Below, in pieces: positions 1 to 11,708 of a stretch of 64,000 bases of DNA; position 1 is the stretch's first letter; the number at the start of each line of letters is the position of its first letter. The notes under the pieces are model-generated. The model was given only the letters and a program-made list of their open reading frames with translations, did no database searches and had not been told where the DNA came from. This DNA comes from Hericium rajendrae (Eukaryota > Basidiomycota > Agaricomycetes > Russulales > Hericiaceae), in assembly GCA_033439255.1 (NCBI GenBank), contig CM065892.1:930001-994000 (forward strand), written 5' to 3'. A program made the position numbers and the translations under genes.

Positions 1-338
1 GACGCCCTTGGGTGTCGCCCGGACGCAAGGCAGTGTGCGAGAATGTCGCGCGACCGTCCGAAACAAGAAGATTTGTTGCAGTAGAGTGAGTACATGTTCG
101 TGTCCACGAATATACTGACCTGGAGAAACAAGCCACAGCCTCCAACTCGGACCATCGGCCAGCGATAGCGAGAGACCCGTTGGTGTTCGCATCTGTGGGT
201 ATTGTCGTCGGACTTGACGATGACCCTGGAAACATGTTGTCCGGCAGTGCCCCGCCCATCTACTACGCCGCGTATTTGACGATTTGTGCAGCCACCTCAT
301 CGGGATGGTATCAAGTCGGCTGGAAGAGCTCCCCGGCG

Positions 339-480
339 AGCGGCTTGCGGAGATGTGCTCGCACGGGAGCAGCTTACGGAGAATGGTTCGTATAGAGCGG
401 CTTATGGAGAGCGGCTCATGGCAGACCGGCTCACGGAGAGCGGCTCATGAGCGCTTGAGCCTCATGGAGAGCAGAGCTCG
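339..480. repeat. imperfect minisatellite, ~15-bp unit
   Basis: Copies of a unit close to GGAGAGCGGCTCATG follow one another with substitutions and small indels (GAGCGGCTTATGG, GACCGGCTCACGG, GAGCGGCTCATGA and others). I count about six recognisable copies. Short open frames over this stretch are products of the repeat and are not called as genes. Bases 1-338 hold nothing I recognise. Confidence 0.55.
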
Positions 481-655
481 GACAATGCCGAAGCATTGGC
501 CCGTAAGATAACTTTTAATCACGATTAATACCGGCAGCTAGACACATGGCACGCCACTCCTTTGTTGTTATAAGAACTGCTCAAAGCCCCGTCGCTGGTT
601 TTTTTCATTCATCTAGTCCCCCACCGTAGAGTATAATATCCTTGATCTCGTTAAC

Positions 656-1617
656 ATGAGCCGTTTACGACAGTTCTCCCTTCTCATGGCCTTCGGTGTT
701 GCTGCAGCAGTGTTCTTATTCGATTTTCTGTCGAACCCGATGGTGCATTTTGTGACCTTCCTTTTTTTCGTTTGCAATACCTAATAGGACTTATAGACTG
801 GACACGATTCAAAGCCTCACGCTTCAGATCCCTATGTCGCCATGTCTTGCGAAAATCGGACCGTTGCAGGGGTTGTGTCTGCTGACGACTTGAAGAACAT
901 CTTCCCCGGTATCAAGGAACATGTTCGTGTTCGGGACATGAGTAATATTGCCATGGGCGCCATGAAGGATTTTGAGAAGGCTCAAGATGACATTCAAGTG
1001 TTCTTTGCTTGGATGCAGAACCTCACGAATAGGTGCGAGAGCTTTAGCGTGAAGCAACAAGGCTTATATTGACGATACTCGATACTCCCTCTAGAGTCAA
1101 TAATACAGTATACATGGATGTTCAATTCAGCCGAAGCGTATTGTCATGCGGATCCGATCCTTGTCACGCGAAGTTCTCTACCCCTAAGGCGCTCATATCC
1201 CTCAAGTTTGCCTTCCTAGGTTTCCTTTCTGCGATTGAACGTATCCAAAGGCGGGAAAGCGCTCTTCGTTCTGCTATGGATTCTCTTGACGAACAAGTCT
1301 TTGCTGCGTACAAGTGGCTTGCCGAAGTCGCTCAGAGTGCTGGCACGGTCAATCACCCATTACCCACTTCTATTCACGCTCTGTCTTGCCTCTACTTAGA
1401 TGCCACACGTTGCATTACTGTGGTTCAGAGTGTGCTGGAGGACGTTCACATCACCCTAAAAGATACATCTATCTCTCTCGTACAAACGTACGCCCAACAA
1501 TTTCCCTCCTTACCGAACGCCATATTCGATACTTCTGAAGTCATGATGGATCTGGCGGTTCGAGCTGTGGTAAAGTTGGAAGGCGCGGGTTGTGTCGAAA
1601 CAGTTTTGTTCCCCTGA
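656..1617 (+). CDS. small signal-anchor protein of unknown function
   Basis: Three exons (656-742, 797-1032, 1095-1617) joined by introns of 54 and 62 bases with GT and AG ends give an uninterrupted 281-residue frame. The start at 656 is chosen because the first 29 codons encode a short basic stretch and then a long hydrophobic run (FGVAAAVFLFDFL), typical of a signal peptide or signal anchor, followed by an NLT glycosylation-like site in exon 2. The rest has scattered cysteines, a central RIQRRESALRSAMDSL helix and many predicted helices. A TATA-like TATAAT lies about 25 bases upstream. I do not recognise the family; a secreted or single-pass membrane protein is the inference. The exon 2/3 junction is the least certain. 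Confidence 0.55.
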
Positions 1618-2984
1618 TGTGAGTCCCGAATCCTGGCTCTTTCTATCGACAATGATTTCTCACCTCCTTATTCCTCCCCAGTCCCCCAAAAAGTGGGCCA
1701 ATACATTTACGTTACTCAATGATCCAGTATCTTTTATCTGACTTTCATGTGTTTTTTTTTTCGTGTGTCTTTGACGAACCACCATCACTATTGATTGTCT
1801 TCTCAATGATCTGCATTTTAGACCACTGCCTTAACGTCCGAATTGTAGAATTATCATTCGGTGTCGGACATACGAGCCGAAGCGCTCGTGATTGGATTAG
1901 ATTGGATATCTTTTTTCGTACTTACAGTAAGGTGCTCGTTGTGCAATTGATGCCCCCGCGGTTTGCGAGGGTTCCCTGCTACACCGCGCCATTGAGCTAT
2001 TCGATAGTCAATTCCAACGCCAATTATATCACATAACCTATTGGGAGCATGGGGTTTAACGGTCCGTACTGTATGCCTTGCGGTTTCCTTTCCACTCTGT
2101 TGGTTCGACTCCCCGTCTTACCTGCTCTTATTTTTGTTGATGCATCGCTCTGACTTCTGTAGTTAATTGTTAGTCAAAAATCTGTGGTTTGTTGACTTTC
2201 CAGTCATTACTCGCGCTCGGACTTTGGAGCCTCCCCGTTCGACTTCCTTTTTTCTACCCAGGCAGCGCCGTATGATCGGCGGAGAACGCCGAAACCGTTG
2301 AGAGTCTGTCTAACATTGACAACTCCCGCTAAGCTACCTATAACCGAAGTCTGTATAACCGTAGGTAGTGGATTTTGTGGCCGCTGAATAGGTTCCACTT
2401 TCTGTGGAGGATTTTACCGTCTTCTCATTTCACAACCGGATACTTTCGATACTATTCCACTTGCCTGCGAGACCTTAGGCCTTAGGCGCCGACGGTAAAG
2501 ATACTATTCGAGTTCGAACTTACCCGCTGCGAATAGCCTAGTCTGTGGCTGTGCTGTACAGCAGACTAGAGCGGACTCCGGCACAAATGCGTTAGGTGCG
2601 TACGCAGTACGTACGCGCGATTGTACTGTAAAGCATGCGTCGTGTCTCTCCTTCTGTACGTATTTCACTGACTGTCGTTCACGATGTGACCATAGTCACA
2701 AGATAAAAGCGTCGTCATACACCACACCGAAGGACGAAATATGTGCGTTCGCCGTTAGTATCGGTCATGCACAGTAAGTAGTCCTACGTATTCCGACTAC
2801 CTTCAGACCTTCAGAGAACAGTTACAAGCCCTGTAGTCGCTCATTTCGTGGCCGGGTACAGCGTCATACACCTTTGGATATGTCCCATCATGCTCTTGTG
2901 TGATGTGCCCTTTGTCTGCCCTTTGTCTTCCTTTTGTCTTCGCCCGTCTTTCGGCCACACTATCAAGCCACCTGAAGCCTTTAA
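1618..2984. other. intergenic, no convincing gene
   Basis: No reading frame with coding character. The stretch contains two tRNA-promoter-like pieces (listed separately at 1955-2125), a CGTACG-rich palindromic patch near 2590-2620, and AT-rich sequence near 1740-1930. Confidence 0.6.
1955..2125. repeat. tRNA-like promoter pieces, possible degenerate SINE
   Basis: On the minus strand, bases around 2000 read TAGCTCAATGG, an exact match to the pol III A-box consensus. On the plus strand, bases 2053-2066 read like a TGGTTTAACGGT A-box and 2102-2112 read GGTTCGACTCC, an exact B-box. Neither strand folds into a full cloverleaf: the T-arm at 2100 pairs only in its two inner positions and no matching acceptor stem is present. 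I therefore read these as tRNA-derived repeat remnants rather than tRNA genes. Confidence 0.3.
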
Positions 2985-5900
2985 ATGACTGTTGCTGGTA
3001 TGTTTTCACCCTTTTCCAGAGTTCCCATGAGTACAACACCCCCGGATCCTCATCTTAACTCAGTGAGCTCATCGGGAAACCAGGCCTCGTCGAAACGTCA
3101 GCGCTCTCATTCACCTGATAATCCTGAGAGAGGCCTTCAGGAACCCGAACCCATCAAAAGAACACCATCCCCGTCGCAGACTATCGCTGGGTCCAAAAGA
3201 GTGTCAGCGCAACGTTGGACAGAAGGCTATCACGCGCCCAAAAGTCGTCGTCGCGACTACAACGGGATACTTGAGCAGGTTCATTCGCCTCTCTTATTCT
3301 CCTAACTGCTGAGCCTCATATTATCTGATTCGTCTTTTCAGAGACATTCACCTACTGAGGAAGAAGTTGAGATCATTCTGCTGCCTTTCTTCACTTCATT
3401 GATCATTTTGTTTATATTGCGCAGAAGAGGGAAGTGTTGTGGAATCGAGCAGCACATAAGGCAGGGATCGGTAACCGGGTAAGATACAATGTCATATCAT
3501 CATCCCTTATTCACTCTGGTTCTCCCGAAAGTCGCAGTCTGTGAAGCCTATGACTACTCGACGGCTTCCCGATCCCCGCTTGACATATCCGTCCTCTGGT
3601 AGCCCCTCTTACGACCGTGCACGGCAAGCTCAACCTCGACCAGCATCCGCTTTCCTTCCCACAAGTCAAGATGGGCCGCGCATCAAACAGTCATTTGAAT
3701 CCTGCGCGACCTTGGGATCGCATTCAAACTTGGCTAGCTCTCAGAGCCGTCCAGAAGAACAATTTCTGGAGGCGGACCATACGTATCAGCCTCCCGCCCC
3801 CCCGCACCATGTGAACCAGCTCTCCGCACCACAAGGACTACGACCTCTCTCGCACCATCAGCCTTCCGCCACCACACCAGGACGACAACCTCCGTCGCAC
3901 AACTCACGCCCAGCTAGCGCTCAGCACCATTCAGACGAGGCCTTTTTCCAGCCTGATTATGCGCACCAGCCTTCTGCGCCTTTCCGCTCTCTTCCCCAGC
4001 TTCCCATGCCCTCGTACCCTGATCGCCAGCCTCCCGCGCCCTCACACTCTTTTCATCAGTCTCCTATGCCCTCACACCCTGGCCACCAGCCTCCCGCTCC
4101 CTTGCGCCACCACGACACTCAGCCTCCCATGCCCTCGTACCATGGCAGCCAGTCTCTCGTAGCCCCAGCACCACAGCTTGCCTCGCAGGCCCACCTGAAC
4201 GCGCATCCCGCGCCAGCTGGAGTACACTCGTGCTTACCTCATACCTCTCAACTCCCCGGGAACCTGGCCGCAATGGTTCTGTCGCAGGCAACCCATCCTT
4301 CGCATGGGCACAGTTCCTCCAGGCCGTCTTTGCCCCGCGAATCTCAACCTTCTCCGCGAGTACAACATGTCGCTCAAGACTCCGCACATACTCAGCCGAC
4401 ACGCATGTCACACGGACAGCAGAATTATGACTCGCATTTTTACCAAGACCCTCAGCTTTCTTCCCATCTGTATTCTCGACCTCCATCCAATTCAACAAAT
4501 CACGCGTCTTCGTTGGGTTACCGACAAAACATCAATTTTGCGAATAATTCATCGACGAGACCATCGGAGACCCCGATCACATACAGTGCAAACCTGGATG
4601 TCAATCAGCCAGTGCAGCAGGTTAGCAGATTACCAACTCATCCATCGTTCGTGAAGTCATCAACTAAATTCAATACTATGTCTACGAGCAGCGAGCATAT
4701 TCAAATGGGGACGTGCTCGAACATGAAGAGATACGCCGCGAAGATGGTCAAAGGTTCCTAGATGGGAACCAACGGGCGAGTCTAGGTCAGGTATGTGCCC
4801 ATTTTTCTAAGTTCCTCACGGGCAGCTGTCGTTGATGCTATGGGCCTTTACGGCAGGATGTGGAGGGTTTGCGTGGTGGTTTAAGTCGTACCGGATACTC
4901 GTCAGTGAATTCGGGAACGTCAATGCCGGCAGCCGATGAAGACATCGCGATGTCAGAGAACCCAGCTCCGAGAGACCCATACGCGGTTCCTCTAAGTCAA
5001 GTTAGTGACGTCAATTAACTTGGTTTGGAATCTTGAATGCCGATAATTCCTAGCAGGCACCCTATCATCCAGTAGATGAAGCTGGCTTCGTCCATCAGCA
5101 GACAAGCGGGCAGGCATCGCGAACTTATGCGTCATTCGACACGAATACGGATTATAGCAGCACCCACATTCCCAGAGGGACCCCGCAGGCATGTTGATCT
5201 ATGAATACATGACCTATATGCTCCTTTATGCTAACCAGAGTGTAGGGCGACGTGGACCGGTCGCTCTCCAATGTGCAAACTGACGCCCACCTCGTGGACG
5301 GTCTCAATACCTACCCAACACTCTCCGCGAATGACCTTTCGGGCTCTCAGACCCTTGTTTCTGGCGGAAGGGGACGGGGCGCTAAGAACACAGCTGCAAG
5401 CACTCGGGCTAATGCTCAGCCTCGGAAGAGCAAGAAGGGGAAAGAGAAGCAGGCCGCACCTCCGGCTGCAGAGCATGAGGTATGCCGTCTGCTACCTTCG
5501 CTCTTTATTCAGTGCGCAATATTGATCCGAATTGTAGACTATTCAACCCTCGTCATCCAATATTAGAGGTCACATGGAAACTCTTCAACCCGATGATTCT
5601 GCCGTGCCCGGAGTCGCGGCGGCTGAATTATCTATGTTTCTGCAGACAGTGTCTAATGGCCTTCAAACCATTCAAAAAGATCTATCTCATCATACCAAGA
5701 AACATGAGATCGAGATGGCTGCCCTTACGGCGTATATCAGGAACCAGATGCCCGCACAGTCTTCATCAGGCGCTCAATGTGCCTCTGGTGTACCTTCCTC
5801 TAGTCGTGCTCCAAACATGACCACTCATCGATCGGTCTCACCATCACCGGCTCCCAGGCATACTGCGGCGATGGATGACCCATATGGAGAACATCCGCAA

Positions 5901-6983
5901 CACAACAATTTCCGAGTACGCTTCTAATCATTCCTCTTTCTCTCTTTTCCTCGATTAATTGTTTATTCAGGATGCTATCCGGAGGCATCTTCTACGCCTA
6001 CTTAAGATACCCGACACGAAACAGCTGTCCCGAGCCTGTCCCCCTTTGAACGAAGGCGAACTTGAAGAGTACATATCCAACGCACCTGGGCGAATCCAGA
6101 TAACTAGGGATTATTGGCGCTACGATTTTACTCAGCCGCCTCGCTGTGACTTCAACCAAGACGCTGTCGGAGTATTTGCCGAGGATTTCATCTCCCGCGT
6201 ACGGGTGGACAAATGGTACTCCCAGGCACGCATTCCAGACGATTTCCTTACCCAGGACTATGTGGAGTATAGCTTACGGGCCTTCTGCAAATATCTGAAG
6301 TCAACTTATACAGAACAGACCAAGAAACCACCTAATGCAAGGACAGATCGTCTACAGAAATCAGCCGTGACCAGTCGTCGTTACACGGTAAGCCTTTCGT
6401 AGCCATGCTTATGTATCTGAGTTGACCGTGTGCCATGCAGACATTTAATAAGCGTAAGGACTTTATTTCATCGGACCCGGATACAAGCAGGCACACCACA
6501 ATTTACAAGAGCATGGGAACAGCTTGTGTTAGCGGAGATGAAACCGATCCCGAAACGTCTCCCGGCCGACGCGAGTTCAGAACAAAAGTGCCCGCATGGC
6601 GTAGCCATTATGCGGCTCGATTCCAGTTGCGTACACAAGAACAAATGGACGCGGCGGCGGAACCAGCGGTCGGGAACAGGAGGACACCAGGAAATGCTCC
6701 ACGAATTCGGAATCGCACGTCAATCAAGGATTACAGCGTTCAAGCACCCGAAGGTCTCCCTCGCAACTGTTATGACCCGGAATGGCTCGCGCCTCAGTCT
6801 GCTCGCGCCATCCGCAAGCTCAAGATCAAAGACGAAGATTACGATTTCGAGCTGTCGGGCGACGACATGGACGCCGAAGGTGAAGAACCATCTGGAAGCT
6901 CTTTCCTAGATCCAGCCCAAGCGAATACAAGTCTTTTCGCTAACGTCAACGTCAGTAACGGAATGCCAGAAGAAGAGATATGA
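2985..6983 (+). CDS. large proline/serine-rich protein, unknown function, 11 exons
   Basis: Eleven exons (2985-3278, 3342-3365, 3425-3478, 3538-4620, 4689-4790, 4857-5000, 5057-5188, 5246-5479, 5538-5915, 5971-6387, 6441-6983) read through in one 1134-residue frame. Residues ~1-100 are charged with a possible nuclear signal (KSRRRDY). A conserved-looking KREVLWNRAAHKAGIGNR segment follows. Residues ~125-485 are proline/histidine/glutamine-rich with repeated QPPAPSH and QPPMPSY units. Residues ~610-690 are basic (RKSKKGKEK). The C-terminal third is globular, with a tryptophan- and tyrosine-rich block (RDYWRYDFTQ, VDKWYSQARI) and a LPRNCYDPEWL motif, then an acidic tail. Every internal exon is a multiple of three, so all introns are phase 0. 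The intron at 5189 needs a GC donor. From memory it resembles lineage-specific mushroom proteins without known role; nuclear function is only an inference. Start could also be 3000 or 3027. Confidence 0.7.
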
Positions 6984-8550
6984 TAGGAAGATATTCATTC
7001 CAATTGCGGGGTTTCCAGTAGTGTTTTATTGCATTCAACGACTTTGTAGAATATCAATGGCTTTCATAAACAACATGCCCAAATCATTCCGACAAACCCA
7101 GTTTCACGCGCGTTCGGGGGCTGCTTGATCTTTTCAAGGCCGCCGCTGAGCGCGTAGTACACGGAGAGGTAGCTGGCGAGCAGCGCGTGGGTCGTGTGGC
7201 TGCGCTTTGGCCGGTCTGTCGAACCAAACACTCCAAAAAAAAGGTGGTTGTATGGTTGTGTTGGAACAATTCAAAATCGTCCAGTAATTCCCATTCTCTC
7301 GAATGGGTTGTGCAAAGCGGCACGCTGACCATGTCGGTGTCGATATTATAAATAACTCGAAAATTAACAATAAAAAAATCGGCCAATCAGCAGTGTCCAT
7401 TGAGCATTGTAGCTCCGGTGTTATGTTGGCTCTACTGTGCATTTCGACAGTCAGTCCAGTACATATCTGACTTCAGAATGCTTCCCCTTACATTCAATTT
7501 CACAAGCCTTATGTATATCACAGGAGCGAGCAGATGCTCATTTTTTTTCGTGCGCGCTGACGCGCGCTGCATGATAGCATATAGCATCCATTTACATGCT
7601 TGTAAGATGCTCAGAGACAATTTTTTAACTGCCTATTCGAAAATGCTTTTGGCATGGCTGCATGTGTAGAGATTGTGTTGAGGATCAGTACAAGGAAAAA
7701 ATGATATGCATATGTGAATCTAAGAACACGGACCCGCAGGGCCGCGGTCGATGCGAGACTACATCAACATGGCACATTAGCGCATATGTGGGGATAAGCT
7801 CACTGCACTTGTGAAGGCGATGAGAGTGCATGCAGCTGCTAGGCGACAGGCAATTGAAGAGCCCACCTGCATCCTGTACTTCTAGCATGTCAAATGGCCG
7901 AACAACGGGAGATATACGGACCTAATGTGCTAACTCGGCACAATATACCTTGTTGAAACTAGGGCGTGAAGCATCGCGCGGCTCGTTCACGCACTTATAT
8001 GAGAGCCCAAGGGCAGCAAAACCTGCCGTCGCTGCATGAATAGATCACTGTACAGACAGACGTACCGCGTCGCGCGAGCGCGACGCGTCTGCTAGCGGTC
8101 CGCATGCCTCCGCTAGTGGTTCCGGAGTATTCCGCTAGCTGCTTTCTTACATAACGCTAGTGGACACCGACACCGTCAGCTTGCCGTTTTTTTGGGTCCC
8201 CTAGTCACGTGCTAATCATCACGGCAGGTCACAGCGACTCGAGGACCGAGGCCTACTGTAACTTAGGCGCGCACTCCGGCGCTAGCTTCCCCTTCCTTGG
8301 GGACTGCATGGTGGATAAGTCATGACTCTCGAGCTAAAGCTACAGAGTTTTATAGACCAGGCCCATCTCTACATCTGCATATTATGCTCTCACATCCCTC
8401 GGTCAAGACAAACACTTGTGAAAGGTAGGAACGGGGCATTTGGTATCAGAGATCTCGAGAAAAGCTAAAAAATAGTTACAGTAGCTGCGAAGATCATACG
8501 GCCTTCGCAAGGAAGATGGGCTGTCAGGCGCACAGATCGGTTGGTCATTA
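6984..8550. other. intergenic, mostly AT-rich
   Basis: After the 3' end of the preceding gene the sequence becomes AT-rich (7280-7700) with no frame of coding character. GC-rich hairpins at 8066-8156 are listed separately. Otherwise I see nothing. Confidence 0.55.
8066..8156. repeat. GC hairpin followed by repeated CCGCTAG motifs
   Basis: Bases 8066-8075 and 8078-8087 form a perfect 10-bp inverted repeat (arm CGCGTCGCGC) with a 2-base GA loop. Just downstream, CTAGCGG (8092) and CCGCTAG (8107) form a second inverted pair, and GCTAG recurs twice more before 8156. The density of self-complementary sequence in 90 bases is unusual for this window. Confidence 0.6.
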
Positions 8551-9252
8551 TCATTGTCGACATTGTGATACTGCAACATATGCCCCAATGACAACAACAC
8601 GATGGAATGGCGGTACGACGAGGGCGCCGGCGTCTCGCTCGGGCTCCCGACGCACTCGATACCGTGGTCGAGTACTGGAAGAACCGGCCCGGGTGACGCT
8701 GTGCGCGGACAGCACCGTCAGCTCACGACTCACCTGCCTCCCTTCGTAGCCATCATTGTCTGCTCCGTACTTGTGCATGATGAACTTGCATATGTCGTAG
8801 GGCGTATCCTTCGTGATGCCCTTCGGGTTCCATTTGGAGTTAAGCTCGAGGTGGAAAAGGAAATACGCATTGATGATCCTGAGGCAGCACATAGTGAGTG
8901 AACGCGGGCTGCAATGCCAGCGAACGAGCGACACACCGCCAGTCGCCCGTTCGCGTGTCCTCGGTGATTGAAGCACGGGCCAGGCACGCTGCATACGTCG
9001 CAAACTCGGATCCACTGCAGGGAAGTCATCAATGCACTCCTTCAAGGTGACGTTCGCCATGAGCGAGAACACAGGCTGACCACTGCAGCCCAGAACATGA
9101 AGAAATGAGTACAGCGAGTCCAACATACGAGGCTCCAGGACTGCCTTGCTTGAGCGTAGGAAATGGGCATTTCTCTGCCAGGCTGCCAACCTCGACTGGG
9201 TGCGCATGTTATGATCAGTCAGAAAGAACAGACTTTTTCCATCAAGCTTCAA
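8551..9252 (-). pseudogene. decayed or partial gene of unknown family
   Basis: A minus-strand frame runs open for about 230 codons and parts look coding, notably MLDSLYSFLHVLGCSGQP and NAYFLFHLELNSKWNPKG with ICKFIMHKYGADNDGYEG. Possible splice sites are present (donor GTGAGT near 8736, donor GTCAGC near 9080 with an acceptor near 9015), but I could not join the blocks into one consistent frame. The blocks lie next to a MITE in a repeat-rich stretch. I call it a fragment or pseudogene of an unrecognised protein; an intact gene with a missed exon is possible. Confidence 0.3.
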
Positions 9253-9302
9253 GACTTACTGCTGGCACTATGTCGATTGGACGTCACGCACGCAATTTCT
9301 TA

Positions 9303-9402
9303 GGGCCTGTACGAGAACCTGGTTATGAGCCTGGTTATGGTCAGAAATCTTTCCATAACCAAACCTGGTCGGTTAAGGATAACCAGGTTCCCGTACAGGC
9401 CC
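9303..9402. mobile_element. 100-bp MITE, PIF/Harbinger (Tourist)-like
   Basis: The element begins GGGCCTGTACGAGAACCTGG and its last 24 bases are the reverse complement of its first 24 with one mismatch (A/G at position 12). It is flanked on both sides by TTA (9300-9302 and 9403-9405), the three-base target duplication known for PIF/Harbinger elements, whose ends commonly begin GGGCCTGT. The interior repeats CCTGGTTAT and its complement, so the whole unit folds into a hairpin. It is too short to encode anything, so it would be mobilised in trans by a transposase not present here. The near-perfect ends suggest a fairly recent insertion. Confidence 0.85.
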
Positions 9403-9717
9403 TTAGGATCTAAGCATATGCTGAGAGAGAATGGGAATTGGTGCTTGCACCGCTACGATTTGTCGTGCAATTTCTTGTATAGTGTGATCCTGAACCCATG
9501 GGTGTACGCCTCGGCCGGCAGCTACCCAGGCCGTGTCACGCCGGGCGTGATCACATCGACGCATCATCGATGCATCATCCCGTTACGTAGGCGATCCTCG
9601 AGATTGAAGCTCCGGCAGCAGGTGACATGTTGCTTGGCTGTGTTTGGCGAACGATTCGAAATCGTCGACGTCAGGTAATTTGTTGTTCCATTCCTTGTCG
9701 TCGTCGAGCTGGCTGCA

Positions 9718-9830
9718 TCGTGCGCGTATGAACCCATGCGCGTACGCACGGGCCGTCTTCCTCGCCTCCATGCTGTGCGTATGAGCTCATGCGCGTACGA
9801 ACTCATGCGCGTATGGACCCATGCGCGTAT
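9718..9830. repeat. 16-bp tandem repeat GCGCGTAYGNACYCAT
   Basis: Between 9778 and 9830 three and a half copies of a 16-base unit of the form GTAYGARCYCATGCGC run head to tail, and one and a half more copies lie at 9720-9745. Frames across it on the minus strand owe their RMGPYAHEF-like peptides to the repeat. Confidence 0.6.
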
Positions 9831-11376
9831 TCCTGCTGAGTGCGATTAGATCCTGTTCCAGTTGTCCTGGAACAGGCGATTCGGAGGGCGAGTTTACGAG
9901 ACGTAGTTTTTGTCTCACCTTGCGCGGTACGTATGGGCTCTCGTCTCCAGGTACTGCGTCCTGATACTTATCAGGATCTGCCATGTTATTGTCGCCGCTC
10001 GGCTTTGTTTCCCGCCTTATCATCCAGCGAGCAGCTAGTCCACCCCCGACATAGGCAGCGCTCGCCCAAGCAGTGTTAGATGCTGCTATGGAGTGTATAG
10101 CTGGGCTGTCACCAACTGCCATGTCATGCGTTATCACCGTGCTGGGGTGTGTCCTATTTCAGATATGATGTAACGCTCATTGCGCGCTGCTTGTCGCCGG
10201 GAACAACCCGTGTGAACTCGACGAAGGAGCATAGCGGGCTGATGAGCGAGCGCAGTGCACTCGTAGATAATAGAGAGTGGGAAGGATATTGCAACCGGGC
10301 AACACATGCAGAGGACACGAGCATGAAAGGCAGCACCATTGAATGAGACTTGTAATGGGACTGTTTGGGACTGTTTGTCTGCCTGCATTAGGTTATACGT
10401 GCTTTCGAGGTACGGCGCGATAATTTTTTAATGTTTTCGACCGTTTTCGATCTTATTTTCGTTGTTTTCTGATTTTCTAGGACACAACCGGCCGTGAAGT
10501 GACAATGTGCGACCGCATATCGTATTAATGCTGAATATCATCGCTGAACGCCGTGGTTCTGTCTCGGCAAGAGGCTACATGGTATCTTGGTGACGCAGAT
10601 TACATGATGCTTGCCCGAATGCGCATCGGTTACGCTGCGAGGGTTCTCGACCGCTCGGTGATGAGTACGCATTATTCAACGAGACGATGCCGACTACGCA
10701 CTTGACCAGCTCCGTTTCCACACAGACTCTCATAGACGACATCCACTGCGTATCCTGCGCGAACACTCCCCATCTCCATGTTTAGCCGGCTCGCGACGTT
10801 CCTAGACCACTCTGGCTACGTGGTCTTTGGTGAAACCCCGTAGTCCTCCTCCTACACTTCGAAACATCGGCATGTCGTTACAAGTCACTTGATCATGATG
10901 CAACATGGAGCACGAAGCTCGCCGCGGACACTGTCTCGCGCCTGGCGAATTTGCTCACACTGCGCGCGCCGCTGCTCGACTCGTTTGTGTACTCGGCGCT
11001 GATGTACACGCCAGGCGCAGGCTGGACATATTTGCAGCAAATACGACCGCCTGCAAGAGTTTATGCTTGTGGACGCCGAGCTCCTGCTGCAGTCGCGTCT
11101 ACGCCGCAATGTCATATATCTTGCCAGCGAGTATGACCCTGTCTTATCAGCCGTGATGGGTTATTAGCCGCAGACTCAACCTGGAGACACCGGAGCTGGC
11201 GTATCCGATTCTTATGGCTGTTGCCTGCCTTTGGATCTCCGAGTATCTAGACTCATTTTTCAAATTGCATCGCAGACGGCGTTTACAATGTTGGTTGAAA
11301 CGTAGCATATTGCAAAACCCATTTGCCATATCAGCACCAATATGCTAACTGCATCTGAACCATCTCGCTAGCATCA
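9831..11376. other. intergenic, weak frames only
   Basis: A minus-strand frame at 9787-10137 (116 codons) contains a plausible stretch (PVPGQLEQDLIALSRN) but ends inside the 16-bp repeat and has no supporting exon. Nothing else between 10140 and 11370 looks coding on either strand. Confidence 0.45.
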
Positions 11377-11708
11377 ATGTTGCCGTCCGTTTCCACAGTT
11401 TCCCCTATTTCTACATCATCATCTCCTATCTTGAATTTAATCATGCCTTCCGACGATTCGTCAATCGAAAACGTCCGGAGCTCATCCCCTGATCATTTAC
11501 TGCACATTGTCAGGCCTTCTAATAAATCGGTATGCTTCGTCTATCTTTTAAGACGCGTGAGGAACTCACCACATTTTAGTCGCCTCGTGCTGTCAACCGA
11601 CCAGCTGTAATTCCCTTCGAGGTGCCTCCTGCCCCCCCCCTCCCCCCCATTCGCTCCGCACATGTCTTGGCCCACATACCAGGAGGCACCTCCCCAGCGG
11701 GGGGCTAA
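11377..11708 (+). CDS. possible small proline-rich protein
   Basis: Two exons (11377-11529 and 11580-11708) separated by a 50-base GT-AG intron give a 93-residue frame. The product is serine-rich at first (SPISTSSSPILNLIMPSDDS) and then proline-rich (FEVPPAPPLPPIRS). A run of C residues at 11630-11648 lies within exon 2. Another frame stays open downstream (11662-11877), so a length change in the C-run may have cut a longer protein. No family is recognised; it could be a gene relic. Confidence 0.3.

Noticed and set aside
1940-2125. Functional tRNA genes
   Set aside because: A- and B-boxes are present, but the T-arm, D-arm and acceptor stem do not pair on either strand.
4064-4498. Minus-strand open frame over the proline-rich exon
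   Set aside because: Complement of low-complexity proline codons; no motifs or splice partners.
8066-8156. Helitron 3' end
   Set aside because: The hairpin is too close to CTAG, the next base is C instead of T, and no helicase or 5' TC end was found. Kept only as a weak finding.
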